Below, piece by piece: positions 31,923 to 42,538 of a stretch of 64,000 bases of DNA. The notes under the pieces are model-generated. The model was not told where the DNA came from and made no database searches. It saw only the letters and a list, made by a program, of their open reading frames with translations. The translations under genes were made by a program, and so were the position numbers. The DNA is taken from positions 1-64,000 of the forward strand of contig NZ_POPB01000339.1 of the NCBI RefSeq assembly GCF_002964045.1, in the 5' to 3' direction. The DNA comes from Streptococcus suis (lineage in GTDB: Bacteria; Bacillota; Bacilli; Lactobacillales; Streptococcaceae). How positions within the stretch are numbered: position 1 is the stretch's first letter; each line of letters opens with the position of its first letter.

Positions 31923-32588
31923 TTATTTCTTTAAAAATGTAAGACCGGTTATCATCTGCCAAACAGTGATTGGGTAAACAGTCAGGCGCTCATAGATCGC
32001 CATTACAGTCACTTGATTTTCTGAAATCACCATCTGTAAAAAGCCTGCTGCAATAAAACCACATACTCCAAGGAGGACGCTCAATGAACGATAGGTTATT
32101 TTAGACCCTGTCAGGAAAACACCTGTTAAGATCAAGGTAGCATTTCCCATCATAAATGACAGCCTAGCCCCAAGTCCATGAAGACCATCCTGACCAGGTA
32201 CTCCACCTTGGAAGAAACCAACTAACAAGCTCCCCAGCCCAAATAAAGTGACAATGAATAATAAGAACATTGCCGCAAGGGGATGTCTCTGCCTTATTTT
32301 TGGAAAAATAAGCAGAGCGTAGGAGAGAACAAAGCCAATCGCAGTCAGGATGAAGCCTAGATTCATGACAATGGCCCAATTCGAAAAGTTCTCTGGAACG
32401 CCAGCTACCTGTTGCCCATTATATACTCCAAGTGCCGAAATAAATTGACGACCATAAACATAACTAAGTGGGTAACCAGTTCCAATCGCAGCAATCAATT
32501 CTGTCCCTAAGTAGATACTGGCATTGATCAGAAAACCAATCGCTCCCCATTTTTGTAGATGACTTTCTCTCACCATTTCCTTACTCAA
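31923..32588 (-). CDS. DUF998-like membrane protein
   Basis: 221 aa with about six TM helices. The FGLGSLLVGFFQGG, then LHGLGARLSFMMGN stretch resembles the DUF998 pattern (glycine-rich helix, conserved H-x-x-G). Last gene of a four-gene minus-strand run with nitroreductase, flavoprotein reductase and DJ-1-like protein. Function unknown. Confidence 0.7.
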   Translation of the reverse strand: MSKEMVRESHLQKWGAIGFLINASIYLGTELIAAIGTGYPLSYVYGRQFISALGVYNGQQVAGVPENFSNWAIVMNLGFILTAIGFVLSYALLIFPKIRQRHPLAAMFLLFIVTLFGLGSLLVGFFQGGVPGQDGLHGLGARLSFMMGNATLILTGVFLTGSKITYRSLSVLLGVCGFIAAGFLQMVISENQVTVMAIYERLTVYPITVWQMITGLTFLKK

Positions 32589-32614
32589 CTTTCTCTTTGT
32601 GTTTACTGACAGAA

Positions 32615-33241
32615 TTATTTAAAGACTGTTTTCTTTTCTGCCTCTATACGAACAGAGTCAAAGCCTGGTTCCTTGGCTTTCCCAATTGAAACCATCAACA
32701 CAGGAATATATCTCTCTGGATCCAAGTCAAAGGTCGCTGCCATCTCCTCAGGGTCAAAACCTGACATTGGATTCGTTTCATAGCCGTGAGAACGAGCCAC
32801 CAACATCAATTGCATAGCGGCCAGACTAGCATCCATTTTAACGACTTCTCTCATCGTGGCTGGTGATAAAGCATTATACATGCTCTTGATGATAGGCACC
32901 TGATAATCTCGTACATCTTGAGGCATCTTGCCTTCAGTCACAGCACGATCGTAGATAGCTTCTGTGTGTTCCTGCGGCTGCATATCTGCAAAGATTAAAA
33001 CGACAGCTGAAGCCGTATCTACTTGCTTGGTGTTAAAACGTACCATAGGACGCAACTTGGCCTTAGCAGCCTCGCTTTCCACCACCACAAAACGCCAAGG
33101 TTGTAAATTGACAGAAGATGGAGCTGAAATGGCCTTGTTTAGCATTTCGAGCATTTCCTCATGGTCAATTTTGACTGTTTCGTCATATACTTTGACCGAC
33201 TTACGGCCAAACATAATCTCATTAAAATCATTCGTTTGCAT
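32615..33241 (-). CDS. Nitroreductase-family FMN oxidoreductase
   Basis: 208 aa. RKSVKVYDETVKI near the N terminus and SAPSSVNLQPWRFVVV are the FMN-binding signatures of the NfsB/NfnB fold; a C-terminal VLMVSIGKAKEPGF follows. NAD(P)H-dependent reduction of quinones or nitro compounds is expected. It starts 17 bp after the stop of the flavoprotein reductase gene and is under the MarR-type operator at 35310. Confidence 0.9.
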   Translation of the reverse strand: MQTNDFNEIMFGRKSVKVYDETVKIDHEEMLEMLNKAISAPSSVNLQPWRFVVVESEAAKAKLRPMVRFNTKQVDTASAVVLIFADMQPQEHTEAIYDRAVTEGKMPQDVRDYQVPIIKSMYNALSPATMREVVKMDASLAAMQLMLVARSHGYETNPMSGFDPEEMAATFDLDPERYIPVLMVSIGKAKEPGFDSVRIEAEKKTVFK

Positions 33242-33257
33242 ACTGATTTATCCCCCC

Positions 33258-34601
33258 TTACGATAGTGCTGTTATGACATTAGAAAGTAGGGCGTAGGTC
33301 GTTGCAGGAAAGGCAAAAATCATACGATTTAAGTCTTTTGCGGTTAACTTCTGATTGATAATCAAAGTCAGCAAGTTTACCATCTCTCCTGCTTCATGTC
33401 CCAACAAAGCTGCCCCTTTCAAGGTTTTATCCTTACCAACAATCAGCGTAAAACGAGCCTCCGCTTCTAACTTCGTTTGGAATTTCAATCGTTGACCAAA
33501 GGGAACCTCGATAATCTGATATTGTTCCGGATTGGCTTCGGCTTCTGCCACAGTGACACCGACTTGTGCCAGACGCGGCAGAGTGAAAACAACGTTTGGA
33601 ACTACTGGATAGTCAATTGGATCTGGATTTCCCAAAATATGCTCTGCAATGTAGCTAGACTCAAAGCTGGCAGTCGGTGTTAAGCGAGGAATGGTTTTTG
33701 AAACCACATCTCCAGATGCGTAGATATTGGATAGGGATGTCTGCATAAACTCATTTACCTTGATACCTGTTCGGTCAAAATCCACTCCCACAGTTTCCAA
33801 GCCAAGACCTTCTACGTTTGACACGCGGCCTGTCGCATCAATAATCGTATCTGTCTCGATTTCTAATCCTTGAGCCGTCTTGACAAGAAGGCCACTTGCA
33901 GTTTTTTCAGCGGAAGAAACGGCTTGGTTAAAATGGAACTGGACGCCATCGGCTGTCATTTTTTCAACCACAGTGGCTACCATTTTTTCAGGATAAGCTG
34001 CCAATGCCCGTTCGGCAAACTCGATGATATGGACTTCTGAACCCAGCAGTGATGCCATTGTCGCAAATTCTAGTGAAATAATCCCAGCACCGATAAAGAC
34101 CAGTCTCTCAGGCATATGGTCCATATCAAGAAAGGCACGGCTATCTTGGAACCATTCATTACCAGGAACATTGAGGCGTGCTGGACGTTGACCTGTTCCG
34201 ATGACGACATAGTCTGTCGAAATTTCCTTGTCATCAACCAAGACAGTATGAGCATCTTTTAACTGTCCGTGACCTTTTAAGACGTCAATCGATAGATGGG
34301 CAAACATGCCTTCTAGCATAGGAGAGTAGGTCGGGATTTCCTCTTTTTTGTAAGCCATGAGCTTCTCCCAAGAAATCTCACCTGTTTTGGCAATCCCTGC
34401 CTTTTCATACCGAGCCAAGCCGTCCATAAATTCAAACGGACTTTCTAGCAAGAACTTAGCGTTACAACCATAGTTTGTACAGGTTCCAGCTATAATATCT
34501 TTTTCGACAATGGCAACTTTTTTACCTGCCTTGGCCAAGTCAACAGCAGCATGCCAGTTAGCATGACCAGAGCCGATAAAAGTAACATCGTATTGGTACA
34601 T
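33258..34601 (-). CDS. Pyridine nucleotide-disulphide oxidoreductase, class I
   Basis: 447 aa. FAD motif FIGSGHANWHAAVDLAKAGK, redox-active disulphide in GTCTNYGCNAK (C-x4-C), NAD motif FIGAGIISLEFATMASLLGS, second FAD motif NIYASGDV. The C-terminal dimer domain runs to the end, but the usual H-x4-E pair of lipoamide and mercuric reductases is not obvious (FAFPATTYALLS instead). This suggests a different substrate from lipoamide. The ATG overlaps the stop of the DJ-1-like gene. Confidence 0.88.
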   Translation of the reverse strand: MYQYDVTFIGSGHANWHAAVDLAKAGKKVAIVEKDIIAGTCTNYGCNAKFLLESPFEFMDGLARYEKAGIAKTGEISWEKLMAYKKEEIPTYSPMLEGMFAHLSIDVLKGHGQLKDAHTVLVDDKEISTDYVVIGTGQRPARLNVPGNEWFQDSRAFLDMDHMPERLVFIGAGIISLEFATMASLLGSEVHIIEFAERALAAYPEKMVATVVEKMTADGVQFHFNQAVSSAEKTASGLLVKTAQGLEIETDTIIDATGRVSNVEGLGLETVGVDFDRTGIKVNEFMQTSLSNIYASGDVVSKTIPRLTPTASFESSYIAEHILGNPDPIDYPVVPNVVFTLPRLAQVGVTVAEAEANPEQYQIIEVPFGQRLKFQTKLEAEARFTLIVGKDKTLKGAALLGHEAGEMVNLLTLIINQKLTAKDLNRMIFAFPATTYALLSNVITALS

Positions 34602-35293
34602 TATTTCTCTCCTCCTTTTGCTAACACAGAAACGACCATCTGACCCAGAGCACGAGCAGATTGAGGATTTTGACCTGTCAAGACACGACTATCTTGGCGA
34701 ACTACCGGTGTAAAGGCTGTTCCAATCTCAACCTTAGCTCCTTTTTCAAGAAGAGCAGTTTCCGTTAAAAATGGTACTAAATCGGTAGTCCCGTTTAGTT
34801 CTTCTTCTTGATTGGTAAAACCAGTAATAACTTTCCCTTCAATCAAGGCCTGACCTGCCTCATCTTTAATAGGCAAAAGTCCTGCCACACCGTGACAAAC
34901 TGCTGTTACAAGGCCTCCATTTTGGTAAATCTGGCTGGCCAGCTCTGCTATTTCCATTGACTGTGGAAAATCCCACATAACCCCATGACCACCTGTATAA
35001 TAAATCAAGTCATAGTCAGCCGCCTTAACCTGATCTGGTCGAAGCGTTTGACCCAGGGCACGATTGCGAAAATCAGCGTCCGTGTAGTAAGTGCGGTCCA
35101 CAGCATCTATCATGGTGAGGCTATGTGGGTCTAGTGGAACATAACCACCCTTTGGACTAACAAAATCCGCCTCATAACCAGCTTTAACCAACTCATCATA
35201 AAAATGAGTCAGTTCACTGAGCCAGAGGCCTGTAAGTCGCTCATGCTCACCATACTGTTGGACATTTGTTAAGACAATCAATACTTTTTTCAT
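34601..35293 (-). CDS. DJ-1/PfpI-family (Hsp31-like) protein
   Basis: 230 aa. The nucleophile elbow AVCHGVAGLL (Cys near residue 134), YYTGGHGVMWDFP oxyanion region and FTNQEEE match class I glutamine amidotransferase-like Hsp31/glyoxalase III proteins, which act on reactive aldehydes. First gene of the operon, 17-32 bp downstream of a perfect palindromic operator. Confidence 0.88.
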   Translation of the reverse strand: MKKVLIVLTNVQQYGEHERLTGLWLSELTHFYDELVKAGYEADFVSPKGGYVPLDPHSLTMIDAVDRTYYTDADFRNRALGQTLRPDQVKAADYDLIYYTGGHGVMWDFPQSMEIAELASQIYQNGGLVTAVCHGVAGLLPIKDEAGQALIEGKVITGFTNQEEELNGTTDLVPFLTETALLEKGAKVEIGTAFTPVVRQDSRVLTGQNPQSARALGQMVVSVLAKGGEK

Positions 35294-35309
35294 TTTTTCA
35301 CCTTTAATT

Positions 35310-35325
35310 CAATCGCGCGCGATTG
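35310..35325. promoter_or_regulatory. MarR-type operator
   Basis: Perfect 16-bp palindrome CAATCGCGCGCGATTG between the divergent DJ-1 and marR genes. Minus-strand TTGACA (35366-35371) and TAGACT (35343-35348) lie upstream, so the palindrome falls just after the start of transcription. The MarR protein at 35429 is the likely ligand. Confidence 0.8.
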
Positions 35326-35428
35326 TTTTTTGATATGTGTATAGTCTATGCTTATTCATTTGATTTGTCAAGACAAAAGAATTTTGATAAGATATTTTTA
35401 TCGCAAACGATTAGAAAGACGAGAAACC

Positions 35429-35866
35429 ATGTCCGATTATCATTTTTCCAAACAGCTCTGCCATTCCTTCTACCATGTTAACAAGCTCTTTAATCAATTC
35501 TACATGAAAAATCTCAAGGAATTTGATTTGACCTATACTCAGTACCTCGTCCTCGTTGTCCTTTGGGAAACATCTCCTCTATCACTCAAGGTGTTGGGTG
35601 AAAAATTGGATCTTGCCAGTAATACTTTAACGCCTCTTCTCAAACGCTTAGAAGAAAAGGGATATATTCGACGCATGATTCCCAAGGAAGATAAACGCCA
35701 ACTTCTGATTTATCTTACCGAAGACGGTCAAAAACTACAAGAAACCCTTGAAGACAAGCTACTTTCCTGTTTTCGTCAACTAGATGGCTTGACCATAGAA
35801 AAAAAACAAGCCTATATCCAGTCTAATCAAGAACTCATCGACAGTTTACAGAACTATTTGAACTAA
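35429..35866 (+). CDS. MarR-family regulator, redox-type (OhrR/SarZ-like)
   Basis: 145 aa from the ATG at 35429; an in-frame start at 35348 lies in promoter DNA. A single cysteine near the N terminus in SKQLCHSFYHVNKLF sits where OhrR, MgrA and SarZ keep their reactive cysteine. The winged helix covers about residues 45-105 (LVVLWETSPLSLKVLGEKLD, LTPLLKRLEEKGYIRR, PKEDKRQLLIYLTEDG). It is divergent from a detoxification operon and probably represses it until thiol oxidation or electrophile attack. Confidence 0.9.
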   Translation: MSDYHFSKQLCHSFYHVNKLFNQFYMKNLKEFDLTYTQYLVLVVLWETSPLSLKVLGEKLDLASNTLTPLLKRLEEKGYIRRMIPKEDKRQLLIYLTEDGQKLQETLEDKLLSCFRQLDGLTIEKKQAYIQSNQELIDSLQNYLN

Positions 35867-35876
35867 TCATCTATCC

Positions 35877-35912
35877 ACTCCTGCTTTTCTCCACAAAAGC
35901 AGGAGTTTTTTC
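35877..35912 (+). terminator. Terminator of the MarR gene
   Basis: ACTCCTGCTTTT/AAAAGCAGGAGT with a 6-nt loop and T6. Confidence 0.9.
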
Positions 35913-35921
35913 CACCCAAAA

Positions 35922-35943
35922 AGCCAGAACAGCTGTCCTGACT
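35922..35943 (-). terminator. Terminator after mutS
   Basis: GTCAGGACAG/CTGTTCTGGC and T5 on the minus strand. Confidence 0.85.
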
Positions 35944-35952
35944 TTCATTGTC

Positions 35953-38493
35953 TTATATTTTTTTCTTCAACTCCGCCACTGCCATCATGACTTCCATGGG
36001 GGTCATATTATAGATGTCCAGTTTTGCCAGTTCATCGAGGACTGGGTTAGAAGGCGTGTCTGCGAAGAGGTCGATTTGTCCAGACGGCTCTTCCACAACT
36101 GACGGAGCTGGGTTAGCTGGTGCAGTAGGGGCTTGGTTTTCAAGTGTCTGCAAAATCCTGTCCGCCCGCTGCAATAACTCCTCTGGCATTCCCGCAATCT
36201 TAGCCACATGAATCCCGTAGGACTTGTCAGCTGGACCTTGGGCAATCTTGTGGAGGAAGGTGACTTGGCCGTCCTTCTCCAAGGTCGATACATGGACATT
36301 CTCTAAGTGTTCCAAGGTCTGGCTAAGGTCTGTCAACTCATGGTAGTGGGTGGCAAAGAGGGTCTTGGCACCAATCTTGTCGTGGATGTACTCGATGATA
36401 GACTGGGCCAGAGCCATGCCGTCATAGGTGGCCGTTCCCCGTCCAAGTTCATCAAAGAGGATGAGAGACCGATCTGTCGCCAGACGGACCGCCTTATTGG
36501 CCTCCATCATTTCGACCATGAAGGTGGACTGTCCGCTGACCAAGTCGTCTGCCGCCCCAATACGGGTAAAAATAGCATCGAAAATCGGCAATGCAGCCTG
36601 ATCAGCAGGCACATAGGAACCCATCTGCGCCATGATGACGATAACCGCCAACTGCCGCATATAGGTAGACTTACCGCTCATGTTTGGACCTGTAATCAGT
36701 TGCATATGCGTATCAGTATCCAAATGAATAGAGTTGGGAATGTAGGTCTGCTTGCCCATGACCTTCTCCACCACCGCATGACGACCACGGTCAATGGTCA
36801 ATTCTCTTTGATCTGTAAAGCGTGGACAAACCAAATGTTGCTGCTCCGCCACAACTGCAAAGGCCTGCAAAACATCGATGGTTGCAATGGTCCGAGCCAG
36901 CTTCTGCAAGCGACCGATATACTTCTCAACCTCTTGGCGAATCCGCATGAAAATCTCGTACTCCAAATTAGCAGACTTATCACGCGCCTCCAACATCTGC
37001 CCTTCAATTTTGGCCAACTCCTCCGTACCATAGCGTTCCGAATTTTTCAAGGTCGCCTTACGGAAAAAATGGTCCGGCACATTGCCCAGATTGGAATTGG
37101 TCACATGGAAATAGTAGCCGTCTTTTTTATTGTAATCAATCTTGAGATTATTGATACCAGACGCCTCACGCTCCTTGGCCTCAATCTCCGCAATCCAACC
37201 CGCACCCTCACGCATGACCAGACGGTACTGATCCAGCGTTTCGTCAAAGCCCGTACGGATGATGTTTCCATCTGTGATAGTCCCTTGGGCTTCTGGGTCA
37301 ATAGCAGAGCTGATAAGAGCGTGTAGTTCTGGGATTGGATCCAGACCTGCCACCAAGCTAGTCAGAGCAGGCTGATCCATTTGTAACAAGATATTCTTGA
37401 TAGCAGGGACATTTCCAAGGGTCTGAGAAAGCTGCAAGAGGTCCTTGGGCAAGGTCTTGCCAAAAGACACCCGACTGGCCAAGCGTTCGATGTCATAGAC
37501 ACCCTTCAAGGCCTCGACCAAGTCGCTCCGTTCAAAGTAGTAATCCAGAAAGACCTGCACAACAGCCTGGCGGCTCTCAATCCGCTTGAGGTCAATCAAG
37601 GGCCTGTCAATCCAAGCCCGCAAGAGCCGCATCCCCATAGCTGTCTTGGTTTCGTCCAGCAACCAATACAAGCTACCATGCTTCTTGCCAGTTCGACCGT
37701 TTTCCAGCAGGTCCAAGCTGGACTTGGTCGCATAGTCCATTTGCAGATAGTCCTTGATTTCATAATGGACTACCTTCTGCAAGTGGCTCAAGTCCCGCAT
37801 CTGTGTCCGATGTAGGTAGCTGAGGAGTTTGCCCGCCGCAGCCTTTTCCAAGTCTGTCAAGGAGTTATCAATCAGCTGAACATCCTCCGTCACCTCATCT
37901 TCAAAAGACAGCAACAAGTTCATCTGATTAGAGAAGACCTGCTCTTCTTCCTCAGACAGAGCGTAACCGATGACCAATTCACGTGCTCGTAAATTGCGGA
38001 TTTCACCACAAAGACTGGTAAAATCGTCTAGACTAGTCACGAAAAATTGCCCTGTTGACACATCCATATAAGAAAGTGCGAACTGCACACCCTGACGGTC
38101 AATAGTGACCAGGTAGTTGCTATCGGATCCCATTTTGGTGGAATCCATGACTGTCCCCGGTGTGATGACCTGCACCACTTCCCGCTTGACCACGCCGACT
38201 GCCTGCTTGGGATCCTCCATTTGCTCGGCAATCGCGACCTTGTGTCCCAACTCTACCAGTGTATCAATGTACTGCTGGGCCGCATGATAGGGAACACCAG
38301 CCATGGGAATGGGATTTTCCGCATTTTTATTGCGACTGGTCAGGGATAATTCCAAAATCTGCGCAGCTTCGACCGCATCTTCATAAAATAATTCATAAAA
38401 GTCACCCATGCGAAACAGCAAAAAAGCATCTGGATAGTTTGCTTTGATATCCAGATACTGCTGCATGCCTGGAGAAATTTTATCTGTTGCCAT
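35953..38493 (-). CDS. mutS: DNA mismatch repair protein MutS
   Basis: 846 aa from the ATG at 38493, which has GAGAG upstream; a TTG at 38505 overlaps that site. The mismatch-reading motif [15 protein letters not shown] is at residues about 23-37. The ATPase has Walker [33 protein letters not shown] and Walker [12 protein letters not shown]. The C-terminal tail has a short beta-clamp-like QIDLF. It is transcribed after argR, an arrangement common in streptococci. Confidence 0.97.
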   Translation of the reverse strand: MATDKISPGMQQYLDIKANYPDAFLLFRMGDFYELFYEDAVEAAQILELSLTSRNKNAENPIPMAGVPYHAAQQYIDTLVELGHKVAIAEQMEDPKQAVGVVKREVVQVITPGTVMDSTKMGSDSNYLVTIDRQGVQFALSYMDVSTGQFFVTSLDDFTSLCGEIRNLRARELVIGYALSEEEEQVFSNQMNLLLSFEDEVTEDVQLIDNSLTDLEKAAAGKLLSYLHRTQMRDLSHLQKVVHYEIKDYLQMDYATKSSLDLLENGRTGKKHGSLYWLLDETKTAMGMRLLRAWIDRPLIDLKRIESRQAVVQVFLDYYFERSDLVEALKGVYDIERLASRVSFGKTLPKDLLQLSQTLGNVPAIKNILLQMDQPALTSLVAGLDPIPELHALISSAIDPEAQGTITDGNIIRTGFDETLDQYRLVMREGAGWIAEIEAKEREASGINNLKIDYNKKDGYYFHVTNSNLGNVPDHFFRKATLKNSERYGTEELAKIEGQMLEARDKSANLEYEIFMRIRQEVEKYIGRLQKLARTIATIDVLQAFAVVAEQQHLVCPRFTDQRELTIDRGRHAVVEKVMGKQTYIPNSIHLDTDTHMQLITGPNMSGKSTYMRQLAVIVIMAQMGSYVPADQAALPIFDAIFTRIGAADDLVSGQSTFMVEMMEANKAVRLATDRSLILFDELGRGTATYDGMALAQSIIEYIHDKIGAKTLFATHYHELTDLSQTLEHLENVHVSTLEKDGQVTFLHKIAQGPADKSYGIHVAKIAGMPEELLQRADRILQTLENQAPTAPANPAPSVVEEPSGQIDLFADTPSNPVLDELAKLDIYNMTPMEVMMAVAELKKKI

Positions 38494-38507
38494 TCTTTCT
38501 CTCAATT

Positions 38508-38948
38508 CTAATTCAAGTAATAATTTATTTCAGCCTCAACCTGTTTGGCAGCCTCCTCGTCTCGACAAATGACCAACAAGGTATCTGCACCTGCCAAGGT
38601 TCCTAAAATCGACTTTGGCTTTTCAGCATCGATAATATTGGCCATCAAAGCAGCTTCCCCAAGGTCCGAATGAAGAACTAGGATAAAACTAGCTCTGTCG
38701 ACTTTATATGCATATTGTGCCAATAGTTGGATAAAGTTAACTCCGTCTTCCTCCACTGCCAAAGAATAAAAGGAATGCCCATTTTCATGAATTTTTATCA
38801 CGCCTAATTCACGCAAGTCCCGTGACAATGTGGTCTGGGTCACCACTACTCCTTGAGCCTCCAATGCCTGCTGAATATCTGTTTGACGTCCAATCTTTTC
38901 CTGACGAATCATGGCCCGAATCAAATCATGTCGTCCTGCTTTATTCAT
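38508..38948 (-). CDS. argR: Arginine repressor
   Basis: 146 aa. Winged helix ([38 protein letters not shown]) and the C-terminal oligomerisation and arginine-binding domain ([18 protein letters not shown], containing GT(I/L)AG-D). Divergent from argS and upstream of mutS. Streptococci often have several ArgR/AhrC paralogues, so its precise regulon is not given by sequence. Confidence 0.93.
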   Translation of the reverse strand: MNKAGRHDLIRAMIRQEKIGRQTDIQQALEAQGVVVTQTTLSRDLRELGVIKIHENGHSFYSLAVEEDGVNFIQLLAQYAYKVDRASFILVLHSDLGEAALMANIIDAEKPKSILGTLAGADTLLVICRDEEAAKQVEAEINYYLN

Positions 38949-39054
38949 CTTCTTACCTCAGAATGTATATTTATAAAAATATTATAACACTTTTCACCGC
39001 TATTGACCTAGAAATGTGTTAAAATAGAATCAATAACTTTGGAGGAAATCCTAT

Positions 39055-40743
39055 ATGAATCAAAAACAAGTGATTGCAGAAAGACTAGCTACCATCCTTC
39101 CGAGTTTGGAAGTAGAAGCTATCTACAATCTGCTAGAAAAACCGAAATCATCAGAAATGGGTGACATCGCCTTCCCTGCCTTCTCACTTGCAAAAGTAGA
39201 ACGCAAGGCTCCACAGGCTATCGCAGCAGACATCGTTGAAAAACTCGATACAACTGGCTTTGAGAAGGTTGTAGCTACCGGTCCCTACGTCAATTTCTTC
39301 TTGGACAAGGCTGCTATTTCACATCAAGTCTTAACAGATGTCATTACTAAAAAAGACCAATACGGTAAACTCAACATTGGTCAAGGACGCAATGTAACCA
39401 TCGACATGTCTAGCCCAAACATTGCTAAACCATTCTCAGTTGGACATTTGCGCTCAACTGTTATCGGCGATGCCCTTGCCAACATCCACGAAAAGCTTGG
39501 CTACAAGCCAATCCGCATCAACCACTTGGGTGACTGGGGTAAACAATTTGGTATGTTGATTGTTGCCTACAAACTTTGGGGTGACAAGGCTGCCGTCGAA
39601 GCCGATCCAATCTCAGAACTCCTTAAACTCTATGTCCGTATCAACGCTGAAGCGGAAGAAAAGCCTGAGTTGGACGACGAAGCACGCCAATGGTTCAAAA
39701 AATTGGAAGACGGCGACCCAGAAGCGCATGAATTGTGGCAATGGTTCCGTGATGAAAGCTTGGTCGAATTTAACCGCATCTACGACAAGCTAGGTGTCCA
39801 ATTCGACAGTTTCAATGGCGAAGCCTTCTATAACGACAAGATGGATGAAGGCATCCAAATCCTAGAAGAAAAAGGACTCCTTAAAGAATCTAAAGGTGCA
39901 CAAATCGTTGACCTTGAGAGCTACAATCTTCCACCTGCTCTTATCCGAAAAACAGACGGTGCAACACTTTACATCACACGTGACATGGCAACAGCTATGT
40001 ACCGCAAACGCACCTACGACTTTGTGAAAAGCATCTATGTCGTTGGTCAGGAGCAAATCAACCACTTCAAACAGCTCAAGGCTGTCTTGAAAGAAATGGG
40101 CTTCGACTGGAGCGACGATATGACCCACATCACCTTCGGTCTGGTTACCAAGGACAAGAAAAAGCTCTCCACTCGTAAAGGAAATATCATCCTGCTCGAG
40201 CCAACGCTTGACGAAGCCATTTCACGTGCCCTTACCCAAATTGAAGCCAAAAACCCTGACCTTGAAAACAAGGAAGAAGTGGCACACGCAGTTGGTGTCG
40301 GCGCTGTTAAGTTCTACGACCTCAAAACCGACCGTGACAATGGCTACGACTTCGACTTGGAAGCTATGGTTTCCTTCGAAGGTGAAACAGGTCCTTATGT
40401 ACAATACGCATACGCCCGCATCCAGTCTATCCTGCGCAAAGCCAATTTTGTACCAAGCGCAGAAAATGACTACAAACTAGCTGACGCAGAAAGCTGGGAA
40501 ATCATCAAACACATCCAAAACTTCTCAAACGTTGTAGAACGTGCTGGTGACAAATTTGACCCATCTCTCATCGCTAAATATGCTATTAACCTGGCTCAAG
40601 CCTTCAACAAGTACTATGCACATACTCGAATCTTGGATGAAAGCCCAGAGCGTGACAGCCGTTTGGCTCTTGCCTACACAACTGGTGTCGTCCTCAAAGA
40701 AGCTCTACGTCTTCTCGGCGTAAAAGCACCAGAAAAAATGTAA
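39055..40743 (+). CDS. argS: Arginyl-tRNA synthetase
   Basis: 562 aa class I synthetase. HIGH-type motif [12 protein letters not shown] after [15 protein letters not shown]-like KKLSTRKGN, and C-terminal DALR anticodon domain ([20 protein letters not shown]). GGAGG lies 9 nt before the ATG. Codon choice is more biased than in the neighbours, as expected for a highly expressed gene. Confidence 0.97.
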   Translation: MNQKQVIAERLATILPSLEVEAIYNLLEKPKSSEMGDIAFPAFSLAKVERKAPQAIAADIVEKLDTTGFEKVVATGPYVNFFLDKAAISHQVLTDVITKKDQYGKLNIGQGRNVTIDMSSPNIAKPFSVGHLRSTVIGDALANIHEKLGYKPIRINHLGDWGKQFGMLIVAYKLWGDKAAVEADPISELLKLYVRINAEAEEKPELDDEARQWFKKLEDGDPEAHELWQWFRDESLVEFNRIYDKLGVQFDSFNGEAFYNDKMDEGIQILEEKGLLKESKGAQIVDLESYNLPPALIRKTDGATLYITRDMATAMYRKRTYDFVKSIYVVGQEQINHFKQLKAVLKEMGFDWSDDMTHITFGLVTKDKKKLSTRKGNIILLEPTLDEAISRALTQIEAKNPDLENKEEVAHAVGVGAVKFYDLKTDRDNGYDFDLEAMVSFEGETGPYVQYAYARIQSILRKANFVPSAENDYKLADAESWEIIKHIQNFSNVVERAGDKFDPSLIAKYAINLAQAFNKYYAHTRILDESPERDSRLALAYTTGVVLKEALRLLGVKAPEKM

Positions 40744-40752
40744 TAACATTCT

Positions 40753-40782
40753 ATCCTCAATCTTATTGATTGAGGATTTTTC
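40753..40782 (+). terminator. Terminator of argS
   Basis: ATCCTCAATC/GATTGAGGAT, perfect 10-bp stem and T5. Confidence 0.92.
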
Positions 40783-41058
40783 GTTGCCAGCAACCAATAA
40801 ATTTCAGTAAACGACTAAAAAATTTCAAAAATTGTCAGACAAGTGCGAATAGATTTAGCGAGGGGGAATAAGAACCTGTATTCACAGTTCAGTACTTCCA
40901 CTTAAAGTTAATTTTTCAGCTACTCATCATTCGTTTTTTTCAAAATACAGTCCGTATTCTCTCAAAAACTTCCTTGATGAGCGATCTTATCTAAAAGTAC
41001 TATACTTGTAAATACAGATTCTAAGACCTCTACAAAACATTTTTTCAAAGGAGTCTGA

Positions 41059-42489
41059 ATGACACAAAGAACACTGACAACAAATCAACCACGTTTTTCT
41101 ATCCGCACCTATTCACTCGGCGCCGCCTCTGTTTTGCTAGCCTACGCCTGTCTAACAGCTGGCCCAGTGGCTACTGCCAATACGACAACCGGTACAGCTA
41201 TAACCCCGTCTTCCACCCAAACAAGGACGACTAGCTCGACTGGTCAGGACATAAAAACACAAGTCAGTCAATCTACTAGCAATCAGTCTAGTACAAACCA
41301 AACAAGTACTACGACTTCCATTCAATCCACCCCATCAAGCTATCAAGAAAAGAGCCCTGCAGGCACAACTACATCGTCTACACAAGTAACCACTCCATCT
41401 TCTAGTCTAGCAAGCTCTCAACAAACGACGCCGGCTTCACAGGAAAGTCAAAGCCAGACTAAACAAACAAAGACCAACCAAAACCAGACTAATACTTCAT
41501 CAGCAAGTAGCTCTGCTATTTCCCCAAAAAATACAAGCCAAAGTCAGACGCGTAACAGCCAAAGCCCTACAACAAATCAAGCAAGGACCGCAACTGTTCA
41601 AAATTCTAGTACACGTTCTACAACAACCGGCTCAATTTCACAAGGTGACGACTATCCCTATAAAACAGGTTGGCAAATCGACCCTTGGGGGCTCTATACA
41701 CGTCAGTGTACTTCATTCGTAGCTTATCGTCTCAGTTCCGTAAACGGCTTTACACTACCTCGTGCTTATGGTAATGCCGATGTTTGGGGAACAAGGGCTC
41801 AAAGCGAAGGTTATCGAGTTGATATGAATCCTGCCTTAGGATCCGTTGCTTGGTGGAATACCATGCACGTTGCTTGGGTAACTGCAATTGATGGCGACCG
41901 TGTTGAAATTGAAGAATATAATTACAACTATTCAGAAAGTTACCACAGACGATGGATTTCTAAAAATTCTGTCAGCGGCTACATTCATTTCAAAGACCTA
42001 TCTAGCTCGTCCATTACCCAAACAAAGCCAACCACTTCTAATTCCTCTAGCTTAGCTTCAAGCGGAACTTATACCTTCACTCAACAAGCACCTATTAAAA
42101 ATGAAGCCAAGCAATCCAGCTCGACTATCGATTACTACTACTCTGGAGAGACAGTTCGCTATGATAAAGTACTGACAGCAGATGGATATCAGTGGATTAG
42201 CTATCTTAGTTATTCAGGGGCTCGTCGTTATATTCCTATCAAGCAAATAACAACAACTCAAGTAACACAGCCATCTACTCAAGCTAACAATCAGCTTCCT
42301 GCATCAGGTACTTACACCTTCCGTAGTAGAGCTAGTATCCGTAATCAACCAAGCCTATCCTCTGCCGAGGTTGCTTACTATAACGCTGGCTCATCTGTCC
42401 GCTATGACCGCATTGTCACTGCCGAAGGACGTCAATGGATCAGTTATGTCAGCTTTTCTGGGGCCCGTCGCTACATTGCCATTCCATAA
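41059..42489 (+). CDS. Secreted CHAP-domain protein with two SH3-like repeats
   Basis: 476 aa. The export signal is a YSIRK-like FSIRTYSLGAASVLLAYA, with cleavage near TAN-T (about residue 40). Residues about 42-195 are a Ser/Thr/Gln linker. The CHAP domain (about 200-310) has the catalytic Cys in RQCTSFVAYRL and His in NTMHVAWVT. Two related bacterial SH3 repeats follow (SGTYTFTQQAPIKNE.. and SGTYTFRSRASIRNQ..), each ending SGARRYI. There is no LPXTG. Probable peptidoglycan amidase/endopeptidase for cell separation or autolysis. AAGGAG precedes the ATG. Confidence 0.9.
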   Translation: MTQRTLTTNQPRFSIRTYSLGAASVLLAYACLTAGPVATANTTTGTAITPSSTQTRTTSSTGQDIKTQVSQSTSNQSSTNQTSTTTSIQSTPSSYQEKSPAGTTTSSTQVTTPSSSLASSQQTTPASQESQSQTKQTKTNQNQTNTSSASSSAISPKNTSQSQTRNSQSPTTNQARTATVQNSSTRSTTTGSISQGDDYPYKTGWQIDPWGLYTRQCTSFVAYRLSSVNGFTLPRAYGNADVWGTRAQSEGYRVDMNPALGSVAWWNTMHVAWVTAIDGDRVEIEEYNYNYSESYHRRWISKNSVSGYIHFKDLSSSSITQTKPTTSNSSSLASSGTYTFTQQAPIKNEAKQSSSTIDYYYSGETVRYDKVLTADGYQWISYLSYSGARRYIPIKQITTTQVTQPSTQANNQLPASGTYTFRSRASIRNQPSLSSAEVAYYNAGSSVRYDRIVTAEGRQWISYVSFSGARRYIAIP

Positions 42490-42497
42490 AAACAAAG

Positions 42498-42534
42498 AAA
42501 CTGCAGGGTCACTATGAACCGTGCAGTTTTTTAG
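42498..42534. terminator. Terminator between the CHAP gene and 42539
   Basis: AAACTGCA/TGCAGTTT with an inner GGT/ACC pair and T6 on the plus strand. Confidence 0.8.
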
Positions 42535-42538
42535 ATGA

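Noticed and set aside
31894-35943. Near-identical hairpins at 31894-31920 and 35922-35943 as a mobile repeat
   Set aside because: They are short, each directly follows a stop codon and is followed by T-runs; ordinary terminators of similar sequence.
36307-37326. 339-aa plus-strand ORF opposite mutS
   Set aside because: Antisense shadow of mutS; no promoter, no ribosome binding site and no domain.
38950-39050. ARG box in the argR-argS interval
   Set aside because: The AT-rich sequence near 38960 matches the consensus only partly; not enough to call.
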